DNA from: SAR324 cluster bacterium
GTDB taxonomy: Bacteria; SAR324; XYD2-FULL-50-16; HCM1
Assembly: GCA_002995645.1 (NCBI GenBank)
Contig: PUHO01000002.1
Coordinates: forward strand, 1-64,000
Direction of reading: 5' to 3'
DNA: 64,000 bases
The position numbers and the translations under genes were made by a program. Positions 7,816-16,189 of this stretch are shown here, piece after piece. The notes beneath the pieces were generated by a model. It ran no database searches. It was not told the DNA's origin and was given only the letters and a program-made list of their open reading frames with translations. Position 1 is the first letter of the stretch, and each line of letters starts with the position of its first letter.

Positions 7816-7836
7816 TGTATATATAATATAAACGTT

Positions 7837-9126
7837 TTATTGTGATTTATTTTGTAATAAAGCGGCAAAGAGTCCCATTGTGTTAACAGAGGGAAAACAG
7901 CGATAAAACGAGTTAGTAATTAAAGCGTGTTTTTGTAAAATAGTATTTTTTAAGTTTACTATACTATAGGAAGTATGATTTTGTAAAAAATGAGAAATAA
8001 TTTCTTCATTTTCTTCCTTTTCTAAAGAACAAGTAATGTAAAGAAGATATCCTTGTTGTTTTACAAAACGACTCGCATGAGATAGTAAATTTTTTTGTGT
8101 AACTTGAGCTTCGTTTATGTCTTCTTTTGTACGTTTCCATTTAATTTCTGGATTTTTTCGCATCGTTCCGGTAGCCGTACAAGGTGAATCTAACACAACA
8201 ATATCAAATAGTTCTGTTGTTTGCCACGTTGTTATATCTTCATGGAGTAACGTTGCTTTAGAACCTAGTCGCTTGGCGTTTTCTTGTAAAGATTCAAAGC
8301 GAAACAAATTTGATTCTATTGCCGTTAGTTGTTCTATATCTTGAGCAAAACGATATTCCCATTGAAATAGTTTACCACCGGGCGCACTACAAAGGTCTAA
8401 GAACTTTGTTTTTGGTAAAGGCGCCAGTATGTGCCACAGTAAAGCCGAAGATATATCTTGTACAAAAAAAGCGCCGTTTTTATAGGCTTCTGTAGCGAAC
8501 AACGAACGCGGGTTAGTTACGTGATATATACTTTCTTCTAGCTGTGTTAATTTGAATCCTTGCTCTTCTAGTGATTGCTTTTCTTCTTCTTTAAGTAAAG
8601 TGATTTGCAAACTTGGTTCCATGTTGCTAGCAAGGCAAATTTCTTTTGTTTTTTCTTTGCCCCATTGTGTTTCCCATTTTGCTATAATCCAATCAGGGTA
8701 ACTTTGTTGTATAGCAAAAGATTCTTGCAAAAGAGCTTGCTTGATTTGATCAAACGAACGAATAAAATTTTGTAAGACGCCGTTAATGAAAGGGGCGGTT
8801 TTAGTTTCTTTTGATCGTTTGATAATAGCGACCGTTTCAAAGACAACGGCATGCGCTTTCATTTGCATAGATTCGTCTAGTTGCGCAAACGCCGTTAAAA
8901 GACAGGCTTTTGCTTTTGCCGTTGGTTTTCTTTTTACTAAATAGGAAAGATAAAATTCGTATTTACGGAAATAACGAGTCGTTTGCTTTACAATAGAAAA
9001 ATATAATGAAGCGTCTTCTTGTTTTGTAAAATAGGATCTTTCAAACAAATGATATCTTTGTTGTGAGATAAACTTTTCTATTGTTTCTATAGCTGCTGTG
9101 CGAGCTATATTAGCGCGTTGTTGCAT
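7837..9126 (-). CDS. rsmB: 16S rRNA (cytosine-967-C5)-methyltransferase RsmB
   Basis: RsmB methylates C967 of 16S rRNA. The 429-residue product has an N-terminal NusB-like helical domain (about 1-140) and a C-terminal RsmB/NOP catalytic domain. Visible motifs are the SAM loop DLCSAPGGK, the DSPCTATGTMRKNPE motif with one conserved Cys, and YITCSLEKEENE with the nucleophilic Cys. It follows phoH with a 2-base gap, suggesting coupled translation. RsmB and the related RsmF are distinguished by the NusB domain, which is present. Confidence 0.92.
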   Translation of the reverse strand: MQQRANIARTAAIETIEKFISQQRYHLFERSYFTKQEDASLYFSIVKQTTRYFRKYEFYLSYLVKRKPTAKAKACLLTAFAQLDESMQMKAHAVVFETVAIIKRSKETKTAPFINGVLQNFIRSFDQIKQALLQESFAIQQSYPDWIIAKWETQWGKEKTKEICLASNMEPSLQITLLKEEEKQSLEEQGFKLTQLEESIYHVTNPRSLFATEAYKNGAFFVQDISSALLWHILAPLPKTKFLDLCSAPGGKLFQWEYRFAQDIEQLTAIESNLFRFESLQENAKRLGSKATLLHEDITTWQTTELFDIVVLDSPCTATGTMRKNPEIKWKRTKEDINEAQVTQKNLLSHASRFVKQQGYLLYITCSLEKEENEEIISHFLQNHTSYSIVNLKNTILQKHALITNSFYRCFPSVNTMGLFAALLQNKSQ

Positions 9127-9128
9127 AT

Positions 9129-10439
9129 TTAGTTAAGTAAAGTTGCCGCTACTTCAGCTAAAGGAGAACGAACGCCACCACGTAAGTTGACGTGTCCCGT
9201 AAGATTACTAGATTGTAGGCGATTAATAACGTAAGATAGTCCGTTATTTTCCGGATTAATATACGGATTATCAATTTGATAGGGATCGCCGGTTAATACG
9301 ACTTTAGATCCTTCGCCAGATCTTGTTATAATTGTTTTCATTTCATGAGGCGTTAAGTTTTGCGCTTCGTCTATAATCATAATACGATTAGGAATAGAAC
9401 GACCTCTTATATAGGTTAAAGATTCAAGTTCAAGTAGTTCGTTATCTAGTAATTTTTGTTGTAAAGCCACTTTCCCTTGCGGTGAAGAAGGATTACGTGA
9501 TAAAAAATCAAGATTATCAAAAATAGGTTGCATCCAAGGTTCCATTTTTTCTTCTAAATTACCGGGTAAATAGCCCATATCTCTTCCCATAGGGAAGATT
9601 GGTCTTGAAACAAGAATCTTTTCGTATATATTTTGTTTTAACATAAGTTCCATAGCGGCAGCTAGAGCAAGGAGCGTTTTACCTGTGCCTGCTTTTCCTA
9701 CAAGAACAACAAGCGGGATTTGCTTATCCATTAAAAGTTCTAGTGCTGCTTTTTGTTCTTTGTTTTTAGCGCTAATGCCCCAAACGCCTTTTGGATAGTC
9801 TTGTATTGGTTTCCAAGTTTGTTTTTGCTCTACGTACCTTGCTAAAACAGTATTTTCTTTATTTTCAAAACAAACGATTTCATTGGGATAAGCTTGTTTA
9901 TCAATTTGTAAGTCTCCTGTTTCTTGCCACGTTTGCCATAGTGTATCGTTTATTTGTTCTGTTGTAATATTACCGTATATTTGCCCTGTTACTTCTTTTT
10001 TTTCATATGCTTCCGCATGAAAACCAAGTATATTTGCTCGTACACGTAAATTACGATCGTTAGTAATAAAAGAAACCGGTTGGGTTTGTTTATTTATAAA
10101 CTCTTCAAGAATGAGTAATATTTTTTTGTTGTACGTAATTTTTTGATTAGCTAAAGCCGAATCAGAAATATAAATTTCTAAAGTACTGTTACTATCCGCA
10201 AGGGTAAGCAATTTTTTATTTGTAGATTGAGCAATAAGTTCTTCAAGGAGTTCTAGTAAATAGCGCGTATTTTTACCTCTTTCACTATAATCACGTTTAA
10301 ACGAATCAAGCGCTTCAAGTACAAGAAAAGGTAAAATAATACGGCTATTTTTAAATGCAAAAATAGCTTCCGGATCGTTAAGAAGCGCGCTAGCGTCTAA
10401 AAGAAAAATAGGTTTTTGCTTGTTTTGAGAAATAGGCAT
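9129..10439 (-). CDS. phoH: PhoH family protein with N-terminal PIN domain
   Basis: This is a 436-residue PIN-PhoH fusion (PhoH2 type). Residues about 10-145 form a PIN-like RNase domain, with acidic residues in FLLDASALL, FLVLEALDSF and SFITNDRNLRV. Residues about 225-430 form the PhoH P-loop ATPase, with Walker A GKAGTGKT, Walker B RIMIIDEAQN and VVLTGDP. Characterised PhoH2 proteins couple an RNA helicase to a PIN RNase. It appears to be the first gene of the phoH-rsmB-rpe-ispF-dapE-pgpH-ybeY operon, and a 145-base region separates it from the divergent dapA. No PhoB box was identified. Confidence 0.9.
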   Translation of the reverse strand: MPISQNKQKPIFLLDASALLNDPEAIFAFKNSRIILPFLVLEALDSFKRDYSERGKNTRYLLELLEELIAQSTNKKLLTLADSNSTLEIYISDSALANQKITYNKKILLILEEFINKQTQPVSFITNDRNLRVRANILGFHAEAYEKKEVTGQIYGNITTEQINDTLWQTWQETGDLQIDKQAYPNEIVCFENKENTVLARYVEQKQTWKPIQDYPKGVWGISAKNKEQKAALELLMDKQIPLVVLVGKAGTGKTLLALAAAMELMLKQNIYEKILVSRPIFPMGRDMGYLPGNLEEKMEPWMQPIFDNLDFLSRNPSSPQGKVALQQKLLDNELLELESLTYIRGRSIPNRIMIIDEAQNLTPHEMKTIITRSGEGSKVVLTGDPYQIDNPYINPENNGLSYVINRLQSSNLTGHVNLRGGVRSPLAEVAATLLN

Positions 10440-10584
10440 AATTCTATAGTGGACAAAAGAGGTTAATACAAGCTACACTTAAAGTGAAATAGGCAGGTTT
10501 ATTTAATATATAAGACAAACTGCTTATCTTTTACATACAAAGGTTTAAAAATAGTAACATTAATTTATATATATAGGCAAGTTT

Positions 10585-11496
10585 ATGGATACCAAAAAGC
10601 AGCTTTTACACGCTAGTTTAATAACCGCACTTAAAACGCCGTATAAAGAAGATGGAAGCGTGGATCTTGATACGTTTGATCAATTAGTGAATAAACAAAT
10701 ACAGGCAGGAGTGGACGGACTTGTCATTACCGGCACAACCGGGGAAGGGCATCTTTTAACTTGGAAGGAACAGCTAACTTTAATTAAACATACCGTTTCT
10801 ACTTTTGGGAAGCAAATATTGGTTATTGGCAACACAGGAAGTAATAACACAAAAGAAGCTTACCAAGCAACTATAGAAGGATTTGAATCCGGTATGGACG
10901 TAGCTTTGCAAATTAACCCGTATTATGGCAAAACTTCTTCGCGCGGTTTATTGCGACATATGGGAAAATTACTTGAGTTAGGGGCAACAGTGGTGTATAA
11001 TGTGCCTTCTAGAACGGCGCAAGATGTTTCTCCCGTTGTTATTGAAGAATTAGCGAAACATGCTAATTTTATTGGTGTTAAAGAATGTGCTGATGCACAG
11101 CGAATCCAATATTATACAGATAAAAACATTGCAACTTGGTCTGGCAATGACGATACGGCGCACGACACAAAACACGTTAACGGTTGTTTAGGTGTGATTT
11201 CTGTTACGTCTAACGTCTTACCAAAAACAATGAAATTGTTAATGGAAGAAAAAAATCCAGAGTTACAAGCTAAGTTACAACCTTTATTTCAATGGCTTTT
11301 TTCTGAGCCTAGCCCTATTGCGTTAAATACGTTACTTTCTCTTTTTGGTTGGATTAAACCGGTATTTAGATTGCCATACGTTCCTTTAACGGAAGAGCAA
11401 CAAAAACAAGGTATTGCTATCCTAGAAGCGCTTGCGTTAGACGAGATTCCAACAGGACTATCTCCTAAAAAAGAATCGGACTTTATTATTATTTAA
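10585..11496 (+). CDS. dapA: 4-hydroxy-tetrahydrodipicolinate synthase
   Basis: DapA condenses pyruvate with aspartate semialdehyde, the first committed step to diaminopimelate and lysine. The 303-residue TIM barrel has the GTTGEGHLL substrate loop, VVYNVPSRTAQD with the catalytic Tyr, and FIGVKEC with the Schiff-base Lys. Length is normal. It starts at ATG. prmC follows after 20 bases. Together with dapE at 5.5 kb it indicates DAP synthesis, which would be unusual if the organism is a treponeme-like spirochaete, since those usually carry ornithine in peptidoglycan. Confidence 0.93.
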   Translation: MDTKKQLLHASLITALKTPYKEDGSVDLDTFDQLVNKQIQAGVDGLVITGTTGEGHLLTWKEQLTLIKHTVSTFGKQILVIGNTGSNNTKEAYQATIEGFESGMDVALQINPYYGKTSSRGLLRHMGKLLELGATVVYNVPSRTAQDVSPVVIEELAKHANFIGVKECADAQRIQYYTDKNIATWSGNDDTAHDTKHVNGCLGVISVTSNVLPKTMKLLMEEKNPELQAKLQPLFQWLFSEPSPIALNTLLSLFGWIKPVFRLPYVPLTEEQQKQGIAILEALALDEIPTGLSPKKESDFIII

Positions 11497-11516
11497 GTAC
11501 TTTATTTTTGTAATAC

Positions 11517-12413
11517 GTGAATAATTCTATTGCTGAAAAGAAAACGATTGCTTTTTGCCAAGCTTGGATAGACGATATAGGAAAAGCGTATAATTTACCT
11601 TATACGCTTCCAAAAGAAAGTGATATTATACTTGCTTTTGTGCTAGATAAGTCTATTTCATTTATACAAATGAATCCAAGTTATTTAGTACATGCTAGTC
11701 AGTGGCAACGTATAGAAGCGTATATGCAAAGGCGAAAAATGCAAGAACCTTTAGCGTATATTTTAGGCGAAGCCGCCTTTAGAGAATTGATATTAAAGGT
11801 GAATAAACAGGTTTTAATTCCTCGTCCGGAAACGGAATTACTTGTGCAAGCGGCGCTAGATATATTTAACACAAAGCAAGAAATTAACGTTCTAGAAATA
11901 GGAACCGGAAGCGGCGCTATTGCCCTTTCTTTAGCATATGAAAGAAAAAATACAACTGTTACGGCAATAGATATAGACGTAAACGCGCTTGCTTGTGCGC
12001 AAGAAAATTACCACAAATATAAAAAACAAATTATAGCCAATCATAGTTCTATACTATGGTTAGAAAGTAATCTTTTAGATCAAATTGAACCAAAACAACA
12101 GTTTGATTTATGTATTACTAACCCGCCTTATATTAAAACGGGAGATATACAAACGTTAGACGTAAGTGTGAAAAAATTTGAACCTTGGAAAGCGCTAGAC
12201 GGTGGCGGGGACGGATTGTATTTTTACGAACAACTAGCTTCGTCTTTGCAAGGATATCTTAAGGAAAACGGATATTATATGCTAGAGCAAGGATTTGATC
12301 AAACAAAGAGCATACAAAGCAAGATGCGTTCTTTTTCATGGCAATACGTTAATACGATTCAAGATTTGACTAACTGCGATAGAATACAAATTTATAGGAA
12401 TAAACTATGCTAA
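11517..12413 (+). CDS. prmC: release factor glutamine methyltransferase PrmC (HemK)
   Basis: PrmC methylates the Gln of the GGQ motif in peptide release factors. The 298-residue product has an N-terminal helical domain, with PLAYILGEAAF and IPRPETELLV just before the catalytic domain. It also has the SAM loop EIGTGSGAIALSLA and the diagnostic NPPY motif. The start is GTG. Its substrate gene prfA is not adjacent but at 43 kb. The last seven bases overlap ispA, implying translational coupling. Confidence 0.94.
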   Translation: MNNSIAEKKTIAFCQAWIDDIGKAYNLPYTLPKESDIILAFVLDKSISFIQMNPSYLVHASQWQRIEAYMQRRKMQEPLAYILGEAAFRELILKVNKQVLIPRPETELLVQAALDIFNTKQEINVLEIGTGSGAIALSLAYERKNTTVTAIDIDVNALACAQENYHKYKKQIIANHSSILWLESNLLDQIEPKQQFDLCITNPPYIKTGDIQTLDVSVKKFEPWKALDGGGDGLYFYEQLASSLQGYLKENGYYMLEQGFDQTKSIQSKMRSFSWQYVNTIQDLTNCDRIQIYRNKLC

Positions 12414-13309
12414 ATCAAAATTTGCAGAAACAAATAGAAGATCTCAAGCAAGACTTTGAAACCTATTTAAAACAAAATTTCACGGCGTTACCACACTATA
12501 CAAAACGTTTAGAAGACGCTATGCGATATTCGCTCTTTTCTAAGAGCAAAAGAGTACGTCCTTTACTTGTGTTTTTAGCTTCGCAAATAGGGCAACCTTC
12601 CATTCCGGAAGCAGCATACGTGTTTGCTAGTGCTATTGAATATATACATACCTATTCTTTGATTCATGACGATTTGCCTTGTATGGATAACGATACGTTA
12701 CGAAGGAATCAACCAACAAATCATATTCAATTTGACGAAGCAACCGCTTTATTAGCAGGTGACGCTTTGTTAACGCAAGCTTTTGCTATAGCTAGCCAAC
12801 AGGTAACAACATTAGATGCAAAACGGCAATTACAAGCAACGAATGCCTTAGCGAATAAAGCAGGCATACAAGGAATGGTGTCCGGTCAAGCGGCAGATAT
12901 GCAGGTAATGGAACAAGACAATATGACGCAAGAAGAGTATCTTCTTTTTATTCATACCTATAAAACGGCAAAACTATTCTCTGTATCAACTCAAATAGGC
13001 GCTATTGTTGGCGGGTTAACAGACTTGCAACAAGAACAGCTTGCTGAATTTGGTTTGCAACTAGGTATTTGTTTTCAAATACAAGACGATATTTTAGAAA
13101 CAACGTCGTCAACGCAAGTATTAGGAAAGAATACGACAAGTGATCAAGTGAACGATAAATTAACTTACGTTAGTTTATATTCTGTTGAGCAAGCGCAAGA
13201 AAAAATGAAGCAAGCCTATGAAAAAGCAAGAAATATACTAGATACAATAGAAGGCAAAACAGAGCTACTTATTTATTTAACAGAAAGCTTACTGGGCAGA
13301 AAAGCATAA
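12407..13309 (+). CDS. ispA: short/medium-chain polyprenyl (farnesyl/geranylgeranyl) diphosphate synthase
   Basis: This trans-isoprenyl diphosphate synthase (300 aa) condenses IPP with allylic diphosphates. The first Asp-rich motif is HDDLPCMDND, with the two-residue insertion typical of bacterial FPP synthases. The second region is IQDDILE, where the usual final Asp is Glu. KSKRVRP near residue 47 binds IPP. Overlap with prmC and a 3-base gap to the convergent pseudouridine synthase show how compact the region is. Chain length cannot be fixed by reading alone. Confidence 0.88.
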   Translation: MLNQNLQKQIEDLKQDFETYLKQNFTALPHYTKRLEDAMRYSLFSKSKRVRPLLVFLASQIGQPSIPEAAYVFASAIEYIHTYSLIHDDLPCMDNDTLRRNQPTNHIQFDEATALLAGDALLTQAFAIASQQVTTLDAKRQLQATNALANKAGIQGMVSGQAADMQVMEQDNMTQEEYLLFIHTYKTAKLFSVSTQIGAIVGGLTDLQQEQLAEFGLQLGICFQIQDDILETTSSTQVLGKNTTSDQVNDKLTYVSLYSVEQAQEKMKQAYEKARNILDTIEGKTELLIYLTESLLGRKA

Positions 13310-13312
13310 GCA

Positions 13313-14257
13313 TTATTCTAGTAAATCACTATTAGCAAAGTAAGGGATAGCTTGCCAAAAATGTTTATACGTTGTTTCAAATGAAAGCGTTTCTTTTGTA
13401 TAGGGGTGGGAAAAACTAATAGAATAGGCATGAAGTAAATGATGCTTTATTTCACCGTAAGGCGGGAAAACAGGCGGTTTTGTTCCTTTAAGCAAAGCAA
13501 TAAAATCCTCGTCTTTTTGTCCGTATAATTTATCACCTAAAATAGGATGTCCTATAAAATTAGCATGACAACGAATTTGATGCGTCCTTCCTGTATAAGG
13601 AATAATTTCAACTAACGTTACGTTATTATCACTTTTTTTGGGAATAAACTTAGTTTGACTCGACTTGCCTTGTGGCGTAACAGTTTGGCGAATCCGCACG
13701 CTTGTGGCTTCTTCATTTGCCTTGCCAATAGGTTGATCGATTAAAATACTTTTTGTTAAAGTCCCTTGTAAAATAGCGTAATATACCTTTTTCGGTTTAG
13801 CTTCAAAAAATTGCTTTCCAAAAAGCCGCGCCGTTTCCTGATCTTTTGCAATAACTAATACGCCGGACGTTTCTCTATCTAGTCTATGTACGGCATGGAG
13901 CGACGGATATCCTTCTTTTGTTTTGATTGTATGAATAAGCGTATTATAGAAGTACATTCCTGACGGACTTACCGGAATGGACGGATTTTTTTCTACAACT
14001 AAAAATTTTTCTTCTTCATATAGTATACGATAACTTGGATCAATCGCCGGTTCTTCTTCTTGCTTTCTGTGGTATATAATCTGATCGTTACTATGCAAAA
14101 TATAATCTATAGGCACCGTTTTGTTGTTAACTTGTAATTTGCCGCTTTCAATAGCTCTTTGCCATGCGTCTTCTTTTTGATATTTAAAGCGAGACGTAAC
14201 AAAACAAAGTAACGTTTCTTTTTTACCGTGAGACCGTTGGTATTTAAATATTTGCAT
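13313..14257 (-). CDS. RluA-family 23S rRNA/tRNA pseudouridine synthase
   Basis: This 314-residue protein has an N-terminal S4-like RNA-binding domain (about residues 15-75) and a RluA-type catalytic domain. The catalytic motif HRLDRETSGVLV carries the essential Asp, and GRTHQIRCHANFIGHPILGD closes the family signature. The domain arrangement fits RluC or RluD (23S rRNA) better than RluA, but the exact target is not determinable here. It stands alone on the minus strand, convergent with ispA with a 3-base gap and divergent from the unknown gene at 14350. Confidence 0.9.
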   Translation of the reverse strand: MQIFKYQRSHGKKETLLCFVTSRFKYQKEDAWQRAIESGKLQVNNKTVPIDYILHSNDQIIYHRKQEEEPAIDPSYRILYEEEKFLVVEKNPSIPVSPSGMYFYNTLIHTIKTKEGYPSLHAVHRLDRETSGVLVIAKDQETARLFGKQFFEAKPKKVYYAILQGTLTKSILIDQPIGKANEEATSVRIRQTVTPQGKSSQTKFIPKKSDNNVTLVEIIPYTGRTHQIRCHANFIGHPILGDKLYGQKDEDFIALLKGTKPPVFPPYGEIKHHLLHAYSISFSHPYTKETLSFETTYKHFWQAIPYFANSDLLE

Positions 14258-14349
14258 TTCTTATTTTGTTCAAATTGATTTTTATTTTAAAAGAGTGTAT
14301 CTTAAACAATATAGCACAGTTTTTATTTTCACTTTTTACTAGATAAACA

Positions 14350-14937
14350 ATGCCGGTTAACTTATTGTGTATTTCTGCTGAACCTGTTTCCTCTTCTTGG
14401 GAGCAAGTATTTAAAAATTATAATTTTGATGCATTTTATGCAAGAGGAAAGCTTAAAGTAAAACAAATTTTGCAAACAGAACGTATACAATGTATTTTGT
14501 GGCAATATACAAAATTGCAACATACTTTTGCGCAAGATATTATTGATACTTTAAATCAATTCCCACTTGTTCCCGTTGTTGTTGCTTCTTATGAACCGGG
14601 CATAAAAAGTTTAGATTTGATTCAATCGACGAATAAGCAAATTGATTTAAATGATAAACCTGATTTAGTTTGTAATGCTATTAATTTTATGATAAATACC
14701 TTGCAAGAAACGCAACCGAACCAAGACACTGATGCAAGCCCATTGGAAAGTGAAATTGTGTTCCGTCATAAAATTAAACAAAGTTTACAAACGCCAAAAC
14801 AAGAGCTAGCATTGCACGAGAAAGTGCCGGTTACAAACTTTTGGCTAGGTGTTAAACCTACGGAAAAGCAACTCTTACATGCTGTAGAAGAATCGCCTTC
14901 TTTATTGCGTAGATTCAAAAAATTCTGGAAGAAATAA
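14350..14937 (+). CDS. hypothetical protein, possible degenerate receiver-like fold
   Basis: This 195-residue soluble protein has no recognised family motif. Residues 1-115 alternate short hydrophobic strands (NLLCISAE, CILWQY, VPVVVASYE) with helices in a pattern reminiscent of a response-regulator receiver, but the phosphoacceptor Asp position is not convincing (ILWQY). Residues 115-195 are a charged linker and a basic C-terminal tail. It is convergent with nqrM, with only two bases between the two stops. The receiver idea is inference from strand order only. Confidence 0.55.
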   Translation: MPVNLLCISAEPVSSSWEQVFKNYNFDAFYARGKLKVKQILQTERIQCILWQYTKLQHTFAQDIIDTLNQFPLVPVVVASYEPGIKSLDLIQSTNKQIDLNDKPDLVCNAINFMINTLQETQPNQDTDASPLESEIVFRHKIKQSLQTPKQELALHEKVPVTNFWLGVKPTEKQLLHAVEESPSLLRRFKKFWKK

Positions 14938-14939
14938 GA

Positions 14940-15113
14940 TTATTTTTTATTTCCGGCATTACTACAGTCTTTATTGCTACATAGTAGGCAAGAAAGCTTG
15001 GTACTGCTGCCGCAGCTTTTTTCTAAGACTTTATTTTTTATTAGTAAGCCAATTGCCATACCAAAAATACTTATGGCAATAATGCCAATAGATAAAAGAG
15101 TCGTTGCTAACAT
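14940..15113 (-). CDS. nqrM: Na+-NQR maturation protein NqrM
   Basis: This is a 57-residue frame, found by reading the gap downstream of apbE. It starts at ATG (complement of 15111-15113) and ends TAA at 14940. It has one N-terminal TM helix (about residues 4-25, with GMAIGLLIK at its end), then a Cys-rich tail with SCGSS at 33-37 and further Cys at 42, 45 and 50. This is the layout of NqrM (DUF539), which is needed to deliver iron for the Cys[Fe]Cys centre formed by NqrD and NqrE. Position immediately after nqrABCDEF-apbE matches the known operon order in Vibrio and relatives. The tail is shorter than in many homologues. Confidence 0.82.
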   Translation of the reverse strand: MLATTLLSIGIIAISIFGMAIGLLIKNKVLEKSCGSSTKLSCLLCSNKDCSNAGNKK

Positions 15114-15147
15114 AGTTGTATAAGAACGTTGTTTAAAATCGTATACG

Positions 15148-16167
15148 CTATTTTAGATATCCCGTAAAATTATCAGTTTTATAGCTCTTGAAAGATTGGT
15201 TGTTTTGTGTGTGTATAATGAGAAATAAAGGTATTTTCTCTTGTTTAGCTAGCGTAAGAGCTTGTTTATACGGTAATGCCATAAACGCCGTTGCCCATGC
15301 GTCCGCTTGCATACAAGAAGGTAAAATAACGCTAGTAGAAGCTGTTGTTTCTATACGATGAACAGGGTAGCCTGTTTTACTATTAATTGTATGCGCATAT
15401 CGCGTGTGATCTACTTGAAAGAAATTCCTATAATCGCCAGACGTAGCAATAGCCGAGTCGTTAAGCGCTAAACGCTGTTGAACGGCTTGTTTTTTTATAA
15501 GCGGCTTTTCTATACCAACAATCCAGTCTTGTTTTTTTGTTTTTTTACCTAAAACGGCAATCTCACCGCCAATATTAACTAAAGCCCGTTGCAATCCTTG
15601 TTCTTGCAAGGTTTCTTTTAATACGTCTACAGCATATCCTTTTGCAATAGCTGAAAGGTCGATTTGCAGTAAAGGATCGCTTTTACGTACGCGAGTTGGG
15701 TTAGTCAATACGGTTAGTTTAGCGTAATCAACATGAGATAACGCATTTTTTATTTGTCTTTTACTTGGCACCTTATTTGTTTTCTTTGTAGGTCCAAAGC
15801 CCCATAAATTCACTAAAGGCGCCACAGTAATATCAAAAGCTCCTTGTGTTTTACTAGAAACAAGCAAGGCATATTGAATTACTTTATACGTCTCTTGGCT
15901 AATAGGAAAAGGTTTTGTGCTATGAAATTGATTAAAGCGAGAAACCTCAGACGAAGGAATGTAAGTAGACATTAATGCGTTAACATGTTGCAATTTTTGT
16001 TTTAGCAACTTAGTCAACTTGTCTTCACTAGGGGAACTATCTGTTGGAAAATAGCTAACAGAATAAAAAGTTCCCATAGAAGAGCCTTGTATTATAGCCG
16101 GCTTTGTTGTTTTAGCCGTACAAGAAACAAGAGTAAAACATAATAAAGATACAAACAAATACTTCAT
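15148..16167 (-). CDS. apbE: FAD:protein FMN transferase ApbE
   Basis: ApbE covalently attaches FMN to threonines of NqrB and NqrC. The 339-residue product has a lipoprotein signal with lipobox LVSC and Cys16, so it is anchored on the periplasmic side. Family motifs include GSSMGTFYSV, DLSAIAKGYAVD, SGDYRNFF and HTINSKTGYPV, covering the FAD and metal sites. It sits between nqrF and nqrM in the same operon, where its targets are made. Confidence 0.94.
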   Translation of the reverse strand: MKYLFVSLLCFTLVSCTAKTTKPAIIQGSSMGTFYSVSYFPTDSSPSEDKLTKLLKQKLQHVNALMSTYIPSSEVSRFNQFHSTKPFPISQETYKVIQYALLVSSKTQGAFDITVAPLVNLWGFGPTKKTNKVPSKRQIKNALSHVDYAKLTVLTNPTRVRKSDPLLQIDLSAIAKGYAVDVLKETLQEQGLQRALVNIGGEIAVLGKKTKKQDWIVGIEKPLIKKQAVQQRLALNDSAIATSGDYRNFFQVDHTRYAHTINSKTGYPVHRIETTASTSVILPSCMQADAWATAFMALPYKQALTLAKQEKIPLFLIIHTQNNQSFKSYKTDNFTGYLK

Positions 16168-16189
16168 GATTTACGTAGCAAACGAGCTG

